64,000 nucleotides of DNA, from contig NC_019973.1 of assembly GCF_000230995.2 (NCBI RefSeq), positions 496,001 to 560,000 on the forward strand. The letters run 5' to 3'. The notes beneath the pieces are model-generated. The model was not told where the DNA came from. It saw only the letters and a list, made by a program, of their open reading frames with translations, and made no database searches. Positions 8,739 through 19,562 of this stretch are shown here, piece by piece; the stretch's first letter is position 1, and each line of letters opens with the position of its first letter. The DNA comes from Mesorhizobium australicum WSM2073. GTDB taxonomy: Bacteria; Pseudomonadota; Alphaproteobacteria; Rhizobiales; Rhizobiaceae. Both the position numbers and the translations under genes were made by a program.

Positions 8739-9053
8739 ATGCCATGGATTCTTCTGTTCTTCGCCGGCCTGTTCGAAATCGGCTGGGCGATCGGGCTCAA
8801 ATACACCGACGGCTTCACCAGGCTTGTTCCGACCGTGCTCACGGTCGCGTCGATGATCGTCAGCTTGACCTTGCTTGGCCTGGCACTGAAGACGCTGCCT
8901 GTCGGCACCGCCTATGCGGTGTGGACCGGTATCGGCACCGTCGGCACGGCGCTGCTCGGCGTCTGGCTGCTGGGCGAGCCCGCGACGGCGATCAGGCTCG
9001 GCTGCATCGCGTTGATCGTCTGCGGTATCATGGGGCTGAAATTCGCGGCCTGA
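8739..9053 (+). CDS. sugE: Guanidinium exporter, small multidrug resistance family
   Basis: A 104-residue, four-helix SMR transporter; dimers exchange guanidinium for protons across the inner membrane. The invariant Glu of helix 1 is in [18 protein letters not shown], where WAIGLKYT is typical of the SugE/Gdx branch rather than EmrE-type drug exporters. Helix 3 carries the [17 protein letters not shown] signature. The guanidine-II riboswitch directly upstream independently supports guanidinium as the true substrate. A single gene, not the paired heteromeric form. Also called gdx in recent usage. Confidence 0.93.
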   Translation: MPWILLFFAGLFEIGWAIGLKYTDGFTRLVPTVLTVASMIVSLTLLGLALKTLPVGTAYAVWTGIGTVGTALLGVWLLGEPATAIRLGCIALIVCGIMGLKFAA

Positions 9054-9153
9054 ACGGCCTGTCCACCGGCTGACGCTATCGATCGAGCTGACATCCATGA
9101 ATCGACATCCCTGGATGCAGGGAGGCTTCCCGTGGGCAACACCGATAAACGCG

Positions 9154-9180
9154 AAAAAGGGCCGCGCCTTGGCGCGTCCC
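9154..9180 (-). terminator. Rho-independent terminator of the DUF6481 gene
   Basis: Read on the minus strand, a 22-nt hairpin (9180 to 9159, one internal mismatch, about 8 bp, GC-rich) is followed at once by five T residues (9158-9154). It starts 32 nt after the stop codon of the DUF6481 gene. Confidence 0.8.
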
Positions 9181-9211
9181 TCATTCATCATCCATCGAGG
9201 CGAGTGCGCTG

Positions 9212-9640
9212 TTAGCGACCCGTAAAGCCGGGCGGTGTCCTGCCGGTGCGCTGCTTGCGTGCCGCATAGCGTGCGTCGCGCTTTGCCTTGCGCTCTGCTT
9301 CATCGGCAAGCAAACGAGCGATACGCTCGTTCTCTTCAGCTTCCCGAAGCTTGGCATCCGCTTGCGCTGCCTCTTCGGCGGCAATGCGCGCAGCTTCGGC
9401 TGCTGCCTCACGCTCGGCTTTCTCAATCGCCTCGCGTGCCAGCTTTTCCTGCTTCAGCTTGGCCTTCTCGGCCTCGCGGATCTCACGAGCCGCAAGGATC
9501 GCCTTGCGTTCGGCCTGTCGTGCCAGCACCGCGGGATCGTCTGCTGCCGGCTTTGACTTGAAGCGCTCCAGAAGCGCCTTCTTTGCCTCGGTCGCGGCAT
9601 TGCGCCGCTCGAAAATGTCTTTTTCCCTGTAGATAGCCAA
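9212..9640 (-). CDS. DUF6481 family protein, long charged helix
   Basis: A 142-residue protein matching DUF6481 as I know it: EAKKALLERFKSKPAADDPAVLARQAERKAI near the N-terminus, then an almost uninterrupted Ala/Glu/Lys/Arg helix (residues about 50-125) and a basic tail. Likely a single long helix or coiled coil, cytosolic. Function unknown. I prefer TTG at 9640 (MAIYREKD) because AAGGA sits 7 nt upstream; the GTG at 9646 is too close to that site. A rho-independent terminator follows. Monocistronic. Confidence 0.8.
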   Translation of the reverse strand: MAIYREKDIFERRNAATEAKKALLERFKSKPAADDPAVLARQAERKAILAAREIREAEKAKLKQEKLAREAIEKAEREAAAEAARIAAEEAAQADAKLREAEENERIARLLADEAERKAKRDARYAARKQRTGRTPPGFTGR

Positions 9641-9828
9641 GTCCACTTCCTTGAAGTCTATTCGCGACGCTTACATACGCGCGAAAACCGGGAGTTCAAG
9701 CGCCAAAACGGCATGCCAGCCATGAAATTCCGGGATGTTGCACCCGGGAGACGCATTTTCCGCCGAAATCGACATGCACTGTTCACCAGCCAGCCTCTGG
9801 CGGCGCGACGGACGCGTCGCTACCTCTG

Positions 9829-9946
9829 GAGCATGATGCCGAAAAGGGGAAAGCGGTTTTCGGACGATATCATGCTCTATCTATCTCTTCGATTTAGGGT
9901 CGGATTCAGATTTCAGGTCGAACAGAGCTAAAATCATCCGACCCTA
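9829..9946. repeat. Composite rhizobial intergenic palindromic repeat
   Basis: The first palindrome (9829-9877) has arms GAGCATGAT and ATCATGCTC with inner CCGAAAA/TTTTCGG pairing. The second has TAGGGTCGGAT (9895-9905) and its exact complement ATCCGACCCTA (9936-9946). This two-hairpin layout resembles RIME-like mosaic elements spread between genes in Rhizobium and Mesorhizobium. It fills most of the 339-nt gap between the DUF6481 gene and the next plus-strand gene. The rest of the gap (9641-9828) shows no further structure I can support. Confidence 0.75.
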
Positions 9947-9979
9947 GCGCAACAATCAACACACTGGGATGACATCCAA

Positions 9980-11041
9980 ATGGAACTCGGCCTCTACACT
10001 TTTGCCGATGTGAGCCCTGTGCCGGGTCCCGGCGCCATCGGTCCGCATGAGCGGCTGCGCAACCTGATCGAGGAGATCGAACTTGCCGACCAGGTCGGGC
10101 TCGACGTCTTCGGCCTCGGCGAACACCACCGGCCGGACTATGCCGCCTCGGCACCGGTCGTGGCTTTGGCCGCGGCGGCGGAGCGTTCGAAGCGCATCAA
10201 GCTGACCAGTGCGGTGACGGTATTGTCCTCCGACGATCCGGTGCGCGTTTTCCAGCAGTTTTCCACGCTCGACCTTCTGTCGGGCGGCCGCGCCGAGATC
10301 ATGGCTGGGCGAGGTTCGTTCATCGAATCCTTCCCGCTATTCGGCTACAACCTCGAAGACTATGACGAGCTGTTCGCCGAAAAGCTCGACCTGCTGCTGG
10401 CCATCCGCGATCAGGTGAAGGTTACCTGGTCGGGTAGGCTGCGCGCGCCGATCAACGATCGCGGCGTCTATCCCAGGCCCTTCCAGGACAGGCTGCCGGT
10501 CTGGATCGCCATTGGCGGAACGCCGCAATCGGCCGCTCGGGCGGGCGCGCTCGGCCTGCCGCTGGCGCTTGCCATCATCGGCGGCGAACCGGCGCGCTTC
10601 GCGCCGCTGTTCGACCTCTACCGTGAGGCCGCCAAGCGCGCTGGCGGCGATCCGACGGGGTTGGCGACCAGCATCAACGTGCATGGCTTCATCGCCGATA
10701 CGACCGAGCAGGCGGCGGACGACTTCTACGGCCCCCAGGCCGAGGTGATGAACCGCATCGGCCGTGAGCGCGGCTGGGGTCCGACATCGCGCGCGCATTT
10801 CGACCAGTCGCGTGGTCCCGACGGCGCGCTGTTCGTCGGCAATCCGGAGCAGGTGGCGGAAAAGATCGTGACCCAGCACAGGGTGTTCGGTAATGACCGC
10901 TTCCTGCTGCAGATGGCGATCGGCACCATGCCGCACGCCAAGATCATGAAGGCGATCGAGCTCTACGGCACCAAGGTGGCGCCGATCGTACGCAAGGAAA
11001 CCGCGAAATCCGCGCCGACCGTGGCGGCGCCTGTCGCGTGA
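9980..11041 (+). CDS. LLM class flavin-dependent oxidoreductase
   Basis: Luciferase-like monooxygenase superfamily protein of 353 residues; members use FMNH2 or F420 to oxidise or reduce diverse substrates. Visible family features are [14 protein letters not shown] (active-site His region, near residue 45), [37 protein letters not shown] and the later [17 protein letters not shown]. Substrate unknown; the YtmO-like subgroup often acts on sulfur compounds or xenobiotics. Monocistronic, preceded by a palindromic repeat. Start ATG 9980 gives the usual [13 protein letters not shown]. Confidence 0.9.
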   Translation: MELGLYTFADVSPVPGPGAIGPHERLRNLIEEIELADQVGLDVFGLGEHHRPDYAASAPVVALAAAAERSKRIKLTSAVTVLSSDDPVRVFQQFSTLDLLSGGRAEIMAGRGSFIESFPLFGYNLEDYDELFAEKLDLLLAIRDQVKVTWSGRLRAPINDRGVYPRPFQDRLPVWIAIGGTPQSAARAGALGLPLALAIIGGEPARFAPLFDLYREAAKRAGGDPTGLATSINVHGFIADTTEQAADDFYGPQAEVMNRIGRERGWGPTSRAHFDQSRGPDGALFVGNPEQVAEKIVTQHRVFGNDRFLLQMAIGTMPHAKIMKAIELYGTKVAPIVRKETAKSAPTVAAPVA

Positions 11042-11090
11042 ACTTAAGGAGGCCCGCGAGCCTCATTCCATGAGCCCTGGATGAGGATGC

Positions 11091-11258
11091 TTATCGCGTT
11101 GCCCGGTGTAGGGCCGCATTCATCATCGCGGCATGATGGATTTCGGTCGCCTCGTCGGCTGGGAACAGGCACTCGATGCGCAGTTCCTGGGCGGCGACGG
11201 TTTGGGGCGTGCCGACTGGCCTGCTCCCGTGCCAGGCCCGCCAGCTGCCCGGACTCAA
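11091..11258 (-). pseudogene. Possible remnant or small ORF of 55 codons
   Basis: In the 393-nt gap between the flavin oxidoreductase and the AI-2E-type gene, the minus strand has an open frame from a TTG at 11258 to a stop at 11091. Its translation ends ELRIECLFPADEATEIHHA and onward, which looks more protein-like than the frames overlapping it, but I recognise no family and see no ribosome-binding site. It could be the C-terminal relic of a lost gene or chance. An ATTACA-N5-TGTAAT inverted repeat lies at 11258-11274. The rest of the gap shows nothing else. Confidence 0.25.
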
Positions 11259-11434
11259 TTACACGGCATGTAATCGTGGAACGCTCGCAGCCGAGCCGTC
11301 GGTCTGAGCTATATTGACGGCGCCCGCTCGGCGGCGGCCACGCCGTCAGTGCCGGCTAACGGAACCTTGAAGCCGCGCTGGCGTTTCCGTCTGCGGATTG
11401 CATCAGTTGTGATGTGCCCGCCGAGGGGATCGCG

Positions 11435-12604
11435 ATGAAGGCCGAACCCACCGCTTTGGGCGCAGGCGTTGCCGAAGCCGAAGAATCGCGAGTGGCGGCG
11501 CGTGCCGATACGCGTCTCATGCGCTCGTTGCTCATCGGTATCTTCCTGTTCATGACCGTCTATGCGCTCTATTTCGCGCGCGCTTTTTTCATGCCGGTCA
11601 TTCTGGCCTTCCTGCTGGCGCTGACGCTGACCCCGATCGTGCGGCTGCTGCGCAAGCGCGGCATTCCCGAAGTGGTTTCGGCGACGCTTCTGGTGCTTGT
11701 GTCGATCTTCGTCTTCGCAAGTGCAGGCTATGTGCTCAGTGGGCCTGTCATCGATCTCATCAACAACACATCGTCCATCGGCCAGCAGCTGACCGAGCGA
11801 TTGGCGCAGTTGCGACGGCCGCTCGAGAGGATCATGGACATCGCGCACCAAATCGAGGGGCTGACCGAGACATCGCAGGAACCGGGTGTGCAAAAGGTCG
11901 CGGTAGCGCAGTCCGGCTTCTTCTCGTCGGCGGCGAGCAACATCCTGTCGGCTGGAACAAGCCTGACCATCATCTTCGTGCTGTCGCTGTTCCTGCTCGC
12001 CTCGGGCACGATGTTCTACGAGAAGATCATCCAGTCCTTCGCCAGCCTCACCGAAAAGAAGCGGGCGCTGCGCGTCGTCTACGACGTCGAGCGGGAAATC
12101 TCGCACTATCTGCTCACCGTCACCATCATCAACACCGGCCTCGGCACGGTCATCGGCCTCGGCCTGTGGGCGCTCGGCATGCCCAATCCGTTGGTCTGGG
12201 GCGCGGCGGCCGCCCTGCTCAATTTCCTGCCCTATGTCGGGGCCATGATCACGCTTGTCCTGGTCACCGTCATCGCGCTCATCACCTTCGACACGATCGC
12301 CTATGCGCTGTTGGCGCCTGCTTTCCTGGTTTTGTGCGACATCATCGAAGGCCAGTTCGTGACGCCGATGGTGGTCGGGCGGCGGCTCGAGATCAACGCC
12401 GTGGCGATCTTCATCGCCATCGCATTCTGGTCATGGCTGTGGGGCTTCGTCGGCGCGCTGATGGCGGTGCCGCTGCTGGTCGTCGTCAAGGTGTTCTGCG
12501 ATCATTTCGAGAGCCTCAGTCATGTCGGCAATTTTCTCGCCGCACAACATACAGCGGTCGTTGAGGACGAAGCCGACGAGCAGGACGCCGCGGCAGCCGG
12601 ATAA
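11435..12604 (+). CDS. AI-2E transporter family (PerM-like) membrane protein
   Basis: A 389-residue inner-membrane protein of the AI-2E/PerM family; members include the TqsA autoinducer exporter and Na+/H+ antiporters, so the cargo is uncertain. About eight helices: a pair near residues 30-75, one near 85-105, a soluble loop, then 155-180 and a C-terminal bundle. The C-terminal [26 protein letters not shown] signature is clear. I take ATG 11435, preceded by GAGGGG, rather than GTG 11414. No neighbouring gene shows a functional link. Confidence 0.88.
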   Translation: MKAEPTALGAGVAEAEESRVAARADTRLMRSLLIGIFLFMTVYALYFARAFFMPVILAFLLALTLTPIVRLLRKRGIPEVVSATLLVLVSIFVFASAGYVLSGPVIDLINNTSSIGQQLTERLAQLRRPLERIMDIAHQIEGLTETSQEPGVQKVAVAQSGFFSSAASNILSAGTSLTIIFVLSLFLLASGTMFYEKIIQSFASLTEKKRALRVVYDVEREISHYLLTVTIINTGLGTVIGLGLWALGMPNPLVWGAAAALLNFLPYVGAMITLVLVTVIALITFDTIAYALLAPAFLVLCDIIEGQFVTPMVVGRRLEINAVAIFIAIAFWSWLWGFVGALMAVPLLVVVKVFCDHFESLSHVGNFLAAQHTAVVEDEADEQDAAAAG

Positions 12605-12674
12605 CCGGCGCACGGTTTGCGACGGCGGGATCGAATGCCTATATCCGGCCGATCAGTGCCCGGTGCCCTTCCCG

Positions 12675-13508
12675 ATGAATGACGTTCCCTTCGACCTCGA
12701 CGCCTATTTCGCCCGGATCGGCCATGCCGGTTCCGGACAAGCTTCGCTCGACACGCTGAAGACGCTCCATTTCCTGCATCCGCAGGCGATCCCGTTCGAG
12801 AATATGGATCCGTTTCTGGGACGCCCGGTCGGACTGGATGTCGCCTCGCTGCAGGGCAAGATCGTCCTTGGTGGGCGTGGCGGCTATTGCTTCGAGCACA
12901 ATCTCGTCTTCATGCACGCGCTGAAGGCGCTCGGCTTCAAGGTCGGCGGCCTTGCCGCGCGTGTGCTTTGGGGTCAGAGCGAGGACGCCATCACGGCGCG
13001 TAGCCACATGCTTTTGCGCGTCGAACTTGACGGCCACACCTATATCGCCGACGTCGGATTCGGCGGCCTGACGCTTACGGCGCCGCTGCTGCTGAAGCCC
13101 GGCCGGGAACAAAAAACGCCGCACGAGACATTTCGCATCGTCGAGGCCGGCGATCATTTCCGCCTGCAGGCCTTGATCGGCGGCGACTGGCGCTCGCTAT
13201 ATCGCTTCGACCTGCAGCCGCACTATGAGGTCGACTATTCCGTCGCCAATTACTTCCTGTCGAACAACCCGGCATCGCATTTCCTCACTTCCGTCATAGC
13301 GGCCCGCGCCGCACCCGACCGGCGCTATGCGCTGCGCGGCGATCGCCTATCGATCCATCACGTCGATGGCCGCACCGAGCAGAAGCAGATCGCCACCGCC
13401 GCCGAACTTGCCGACACGCTGGAAGGCCAACTCGGCATCACCATTCCCGACCGCGAGGCCTTCGAGGCCCAGGTGCGCGAGAAGAAGATCGTGGAGACCA
13501 GTATATGA
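12675..13508 (+). CDS. nat: Arylamine N-acetyltransferase
   Basis: Transfers acetyl from acetyl-CoA to arylamines and hydrazines. The Cys-His-Asp triad is visible as [11 protein letters not shown] (Cys, about residue 70), RSHMLLRVE (His, about residue 110) and YIADVGFGG (Asp, about residue 125); [13 protein letters not shown] precedes it. 277 residues, normal for bacterial NATs. The start is ATG 12675; the longer upstream frame overlaps the previous gene and lacks family similarity. The stop overlaps the next gene by 4 nt (ATGA), pairing it with a flavin oxidoreductase, perhaps for xenobiotic or aromatic amine turnover. Confidence 0.94.
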   Translation: MNDVPFDLDAYFARIGHAGSGQASLDTLKTLHFLHPQAIPFENMDPFLGRPVGLDVASLQGKIVLGGRGGYCFEHNLVFMHALKALGFKVGGLAARVLWGQSEDAITARSHMLLRVELDGHTYIADVGFGGLTLTAPLLLKPGREQKTPHETFRIVEAGDHFRLQALIGGDWRSLYRFDLQPHYEVDYSVANYFLSNNPASHFLTSVIAARAAPDRRYALRGDRLSIHHVDGRTEQKQIATAAELADTLEGQLGITIPDREAFEAQVREKKIVETSI

Positions 13509-14506
13509 CCGAACTGTCCGTTCTCGACCTGTCGCCGATCGTCGAAGGCAGCGATGCCTCGCAATCGCTCGCCAATTCGCTCGATCTCGCCCGCCACGCC
13601 GAGCGGCTGGGCTACAAGCGCTACTGGCTGGCCGAACATCACAATATGCCGGGCATCGCCAGTGCGGCCACATCGGTCGTCATCGCCCATGTCGCCGGCG
13701 GCACCAAAACCATTCGTGTCGGCGCCGGCGGCATCATGCTGCCCAACCATGCGCCGCTGGTGATCGCCGAGCAATTCGGCACGCTCGCCGCCCTGTTTCC
13801 TGGCCGCATCGACCTTGGCCTCGGTCGCGCTCCCGGCACCGACATGAACACGGCGCGCGCGCTGCGGCGCAATCTCGAGGCCGGCGCCGACAATTTCCCG
13901 CAGCATGTCGTAGAGCTGATGGGCTATTTCCTGCCGGCCGAGGAAGGCCAGCGTCTGCGCGCCGTGCCCGGCGAGGGCCAGACGGTGCCGATCTGGATTC
14001 TTGGGTCGAGCCTCTACGGCGCGCAGCTCGCCGCCATGCTCGGCCTGCCCTACGCCTTCGCCTCGCATTTCGCGCCGGCGGAACTCGATCATGCGCTGGA
14101 CATCTACCGCTCGCGCTTCCAGCCGTCGGAGCAGCTCGAAAAGCCGCATGTCATGCTCGGCCTCAACGTCTTCGCGGCACCCACCGACGCAGAGGCGCGG
14201 CTGCTGTTTACTTCGCTGCAGCAGGCCTTTGTCAATCTGCGCACCGGCAGGCCCGGAAAATTGCCGCCCCCGGTCGAGAACTATGACCGGGATCTCGACC
14301 CGATGGCCAAGTCCATGCTCAGCCAGGCGCTGTCCTGCGCCGTCGTCGGCTCACCGGAAACAGTCCGGCAAGGCATCGATGCGTTCGTGCGACGCACCGG
14401 CGCCGACGAGTTGATGGTCACGGCGCAGATATCGGACCACGCCGCCCGCGTGCGTTCCTTCGAGATTTTGGCCGAGGCGCATAGATCGTTGTCGCAAGCG
14501 GCCTGA
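13505..14506 (+). CDS. LLM class flavin-dependent oxidoreductase (MsnO8-like)
   Basis: A second luciferase-like oxidoreductase, 333 residues. The family marks are [17 protein letters not shown] (His pair), [41 protein letters not shown] and the C-terminal [17 protein letters not shown]. This arrangement fits the MsnO8 subfamily. Translationally coupled to nat by an ATGA overlap. Substrate unknown. It is not a close copy of the oxidoreductase at 9980-11041; the two belong to different subgroups. Confidence 0.92.
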   Translation: MTELSVLDLSPIVEGSDASQSLANSLDLARHAERLGYKRYWLAEHHNMPGIASAATSVVIAHVAGGTKTIRVGAGGIMLPNHAPLVIAEQFGTLAALFPGRIDLGLGRAPGTDMNTARALRRNLEAGADNFPQHVVELMGYFLPAEEGQRLRAVPGEGQTVPIWILGSSLYGAQLAAMLGLPYAFASHFAPAELDHALDIYRSRFQPSEQLEKPHVMLGLNVFAAPTDAEARLLFTSLQQAFVNLRTGRPGKLPPPVENYDRDLDPMAKSMLSQALSCAVVGSPETVRQGIDAFVRRTGADELMVTAQISDHAARVRSFEILAEAHRSLSQAA

Positions 14507-14549
14507 AACAGGCGGCCTGGAGCTTTTGCCGACGTCGATGCTCTGCTAA

Positions 14550-15377
14550 GTGCGGGTATCCTTCGCAACAGCGAGCCTTGCCTTGCCCCATGACCTCGAT
14601 AGACGCGAGCAGTTTGCCATCGACCTGGCGCGACGCGCCGGCGAACTCGGCCTGAAATATTTCCGCGATCTCGACAGCCTGACCATCGAGAGCAAGGGCC
14701 ATCAGGACCTGGTCTCGCAGGCCGACCGCGAGGTCGAGCTGTTCATCCGCGCGGCAATCGCCGCCGACTATCCGCAAGACGGCATTATCGGCGAAGAGCA
14801 CGCCTCGGTCGCCGGCTCGACCGGCCATGCCTGGGTCATAGACCCCATCGACGGCACCGCCAATTTCGTACGCGGCATTCCGGCCTGGTGCGTGGTGATC
14901 GCTTGCGCAAGGAATGGCGAGACGATCGTCGGCGTCATCCACGAGCCGTCGACCGGCGAGACCTTCCACGGAAGGCTGGGCGGCGGCGCCTTCGTCAACG
15001 GCAAGCCGATCAAAACGAGCGCGGCCACCAGCCTGCAAGAGGGCTCGGTGGGCACCGGCTTCTCAAACCGGGCCGAAGCGGAGAACATCGCCGTGCTGAT
15101 CAAGAAGATCCTGGCCGAGGGCGGCGTCTTCTTCCGCAACGCGTCAGGCGCGCTGATGCTTGCCTATGTCGCCTCGGGCCGGCTGCTTGGCTATGTGGAG
15201 GAACACATGAACCCTTGGGACTGCCTCGCCGGCATGCTGCTGATCGAGGAGGCCGGCGGCACTGTGCTGAAGGCGGATCCGAAGACAGTGCTGCAGAGAG
15301 GGACACAGATTATCACCGGCGGCAAAGGCGTCTTTTCGAAGCTGCAGGAACTGTGTTCCGGTGTCTTCACGCCCTGA
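14550..15377 (+). CDS. Inositol monophosphatase family protein
   Basis: A 275-residue Mg2+-dependent, Li+-sensitive phosphatase fold. The metal site is visible as IIGEEH (Glu), WVIDPIDGTANFVRGIP (the DPIDGT motif) and MNPWDCLAGMLLIEEAGG (C-terminal Asp). Candidate substrates are inositol-1-phosphate, histidinol phosphate (HisN-type) or 3'-phosphoadenosine 5'-phosphate; the sequence alone does not decide. The start at GTG 14550 is uncertain because the first 12 residues are unlike the family and a later TTG is possible. Convergent with the LacI gene 47 nt downstream. Confidence 0.9.
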   Translation: MRVSFATASLALPHDLDRREQFAIDLARRAGELGLKYFRDLDSLTIESKGHQDLVSQADREVELFIRAAIAADYPQDGIIGEEHASVAGSTGHAWVIDPIDGTANFVRGIPAWCVVIACARNGETIVGVIHEPSTGETFHGRLGGGAFVNGKPIKTSAATSLQEGSVGTGFSNRAEAENIAVLIKKILAEGGVFFRNASGALMLAYVASGRLLGYVEEHMNPWDCLAGMLLIEEAGGTVLKADPKTVLQRGTQIITGGKGVFSKLQELCSGVFTP

Positions 15378-15424
15378 TCAAATCCCGGGAATTGCCCGAA
15401 AACCGCTTCACACTTTCGGCATGC

Positions 15425-16492
15425 TCAGGCGCTCACGCTCTGCACCACTGTCCCCAGCGGGCGGCATGAATTGCGGATCATCAAACGGCCCTTGAGGACG
15501 AGCTTGCGCGGCGGCGCGTCCCTGTTGCCGGCGAGACGGTCGAGCAGCAGATTGGCCGCCTGTTCGCCGATCGCCTGCACCGGCTGCGCCACCGTCGTCA
15601 GTTGCGGCTGGAACACGTCGGACCAGGGAAAATCGTCGAAGCAGGCTACCGAAATGTCCTCCGGACAGGACAGGCCGATGTCGCGGATCGCCTTCATCGT
15701 GCCGATCACCATCGGGTTGTTGGCCGAGAAGATGGCGCTTGGCCGCTCATGCAGCGACAGCAGCTGCATGGTCGCGTTGTAGCCGTCGATCTCGTGGAAA
15801 TTGCCGGAACGAACCAGTTCCTCGGCCACCGGCAAGCCGGCGGCCTGGAGCGCCTCGCAATATCCGGTCATCCGGTCATGCATGGGTGAAATATCCGAGG
15901 TGCCGGTAATGTAGCCAATCCGCCGATGGCCGAGATTGATCAGATAGCTGATGGCGTCGAACACCGCGCGCTGGTTGTCGAGAACCACGGCGTCGGTGTC
16001 GACGCCCTCGCACAGACGGTCCAGCAACACGACCGGCACATTGGCGTCGACGACGATCCGCTCGAGGATCGCGCCGCCACCGACGCGCGCCACGATAAGC
16101 CCGTCGACCATGCGGTCGAGCAGCAGCCTGATCTGGTCGTCCTGGGTGTTCAAATCCTCGTCAGTGCAGCACAGCATGACGGCATAGCCGGCGCGGTCGA
16201 AGGCCTGCTGGATCACCGAAACGACGGCGGTGAAGAATGGGTTGGTGATGTGCGGGACGGTCAGGCCGATGGTGCGGGTCGTGCCCATCTTCAGGCTGCG
16301 GGCGATGGCGTTGCGCTTGTAGCCGATATCGCGGATTGCCTGTTCGATACGCTGGCTGAGTTCCGGGCTGACGGTCGCCGTACCATTGATCAGCGCCGAC
16401 ACGGTGGCGACCGAGACACGCGCGGCCTCCGCCACGTGAAGCATGGTGGGCGCGGTGGATTTGCGCTGTTTTTTTCGCCCTGACGCTGTCAT
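15425..16492 (-). CDS. LacI family transcriptional regulator
   Basis: A 355-residue repressor: an N-terminal helix-turn-helix (MLHVAEAARVSVATVSALINGTATVS) with hinge region, then a periplasmic-binding-protein-like sensor domain with LTVPHITNPFFTAVV and SVACFDDFPWSDVFQPQLTTV. I chose ATG 16492 (MTASGRKK) over TTG 16525. Divergent from a ribose-type ABC operon, and an exact CGAAACGTTTCG palindrome lies 4 nt upstream of this ATG. That suggests it represses itself and the transporter until the imported sugar binds. Confidence 0.93.
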   Translation of the reverse strand: MTASGRKKQRKSTAPTMLHVAEAARVSVATVSALINGTATVSPELSQRIEQAIRDIGYKRNAIARSLKMGTTRTIGLTVPHITNPFFTAVVSVIQQAFDRAGYAVMLCCTDEDLNTQDDQIRLLLDRMVDGLIVARVGGGAILERIVVDANVPVVLLDRLCEGVDTDAVVLDNQRAVFDAISYLINLGHRRIGYITGTSDISPMHDRMTGYCEALQAAGLPVAEELVRSGNFHEIDGYNATMQLLSLHERPSAIFSANNPMVIGTMKAIRDIGLSCPEDISVACFDDFPWSDVFQPQLTTVAQPVQAIGEQAANLLLDRLAGNRDAPPRKLVLKGRLMIRNSCRPLGTVVQSVSA

Positions 16493-16495
16493 TTT

Positions 16496-16507
16496 CGAAA
16501 CGTTTCG
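16496..16507. promoter_or_regulatory. LacI-type operator 1
   Basis: CGAAACGTTTCG is a perfect 12-bp palindrome just upstream of the LacI ATG. The central CG and flanking A/T runs are typical of LacI-family sites. Assignment to this repressor is inferred from position. Confidence 0.65.
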
Positions 16508-16603
16508 TCCCCCCTCTGCCGCCAATACCTACGGAATCCTGTCTTTTTAAGCAAGAATCGAAATGCATCAAACTTCTGGCACCTGATATCGGCTTGACAC
16601 TAT

Positions 16604-16615
16604 CGAAACGTTTAG
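16604..16615. promoter_or_regulatory. LacI-type operator 2 at the sugar ABC promoter
   Basis: CGAAACGTTTAG repeats operator 1 with one change and lies 5 nt after a TTGACA box (16594-16599), between that -35 and the transporter start at 16666. Binding here would block the promoter. The -10 box is not clear. The two sites are 108 nt apart centre to centre, compatible with looping. Confidence 0.65.
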
Positions 16616-16665
16616 ATTAGCGTTTGCCTGGAGTTGACGACGACGGAAGGGAGGCCGCCATTGTC

Positions 16666-18248
<1,583 letters not shown>

Positions 18249-18252
<4 letters not shown>

Positions 18253-19562
18253 CCGCACTGAAACTCCTGTCCCGCACCAAGCTCTACTGGGGCCTGATCG
18301 CCATCTTCCTGATCGGCGTGCTGGGTTCGCCGGTGAGTTCCAAGGGCAACAACATCTTTCTGTCCTACGGCAATCTGCTCGACGTGCTGCGCCAGGTGTC
18401 GACCACTGGGCTGATCGCCACCGGCATGACCGCGGTGATCATCACCGGCGGCATCGACCTTTCCGTCGGTTCGCTGATGGCCATCTGCTCGGTGGTGTGC
18501 GCCATGCTGCTGACGGTTCCGGGCGTGACGCCCGGCGTCGTTCTGGGCGTGCCGACCGTCGCGCTGGTCGCGCTGTGCCTCGGCTTCGTCGTCACGCGCT
18601 TCATCTTCCTCAATGTGGAGAAGTCCCGCGCCGGCGCGGATGCCGCCGTTCGCGATGTCAGGCTGGACACCGTTCGCGGGCTGGTCACGCCGGCAACCGT
18701 CGGCGTCGTCCTGTGCTGTCTTTCGCTGTGGTACCTGTTGCCGCAGATCGAGCCCAAATTCGGCGTTCTCGGCGTGCTGCTGGTGGCGCCCTGCGTCGGC
18801 CTGCTGTTCGGCGCCATCAACGGTTTCATCATCGTTGGCGGGCGGCTGCAGCCGTTCATCGTCACGCTGGCAATGATGGTGACGGCGCTCGGCATCGCCC
18901 GGCTCACCGCCGGCCAGAACAATGCCGTGCTGCCGGTCTATACCGGTTCCAACGCAACCGCCGATTTCGAGCTGCTGCGCTCGCTGGTGTTCGGCGTCAT
19001 CCCGATGCCCGGCCTGTTCTTCCTCGGCGCCATTGTCATCTATGGCGCGATGCTGCGCTTCACGCCCTTCGGCCGCTATGTCTATGCGATCGGCGGCAAC
19101 GAGGAGGCGGCCAGGCTCTCCGGCATCGCCGCCGGCCGCGTCAAGATCGCCACCTATGCCATATCAGGCCTGCTCGCCGGAATCGCCGCGGTGCTCTACG
19201 TGGCGCAGTACCGGCAAGGCAAGCCGGATGCCGGCGCCGGGCTGGAACTCGACGCCATCGCGGCCGTGGTCATCGGCGGCACCAGCCTGATGGGCGGGCG
19301 CGGCAGCCTGACAGGCACCTTCTGCGGCGTGCTGATCTTCGGGCTGCTGTCCAACATATTGCAGCTCCACAACATCAATTCGAACCTTCAGCTGGTGCTG
19401 AAGGGGATGATCATCATCGGCACCGTGCTCGTGCAGGAGCGCAATGCCGGCGATCTCATGGCCTATCTGCGCCTGCCCGGGGCGGCGCACAAGGAAACGG
19501 CCGCCGCAAAACGGCCGTCGCAAGAGACACCGTCTCTCAATCTCGGAGGAAACAAGAAATGA
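18249..19562 (+). CDS. Ribose-type sugar ABC transporter permease, extended form
   Basis: Inner-membrane permease of the RbsC/XylH type. It contains TGMTAVIITGGIDLSVGSLMAICS, PFIVTLAMMVTALGIARL and the C-terminal GGTSLMGGRGSLTGTFCGVLI signatures. At 437 residues it is about 100 longer than RbsC; an additional segment (residues about 95-185) with a charged loop and extra helix-like stretches separates the first conserved block from the rest, as in longer XylH-type permeases. Start ATG 18249 overlaps the ATPase stop; the frame open upstream is a shadow inside the ATPase gene. Coupled to the binding-protein gene by another ATGA. Confidence 0.93.
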
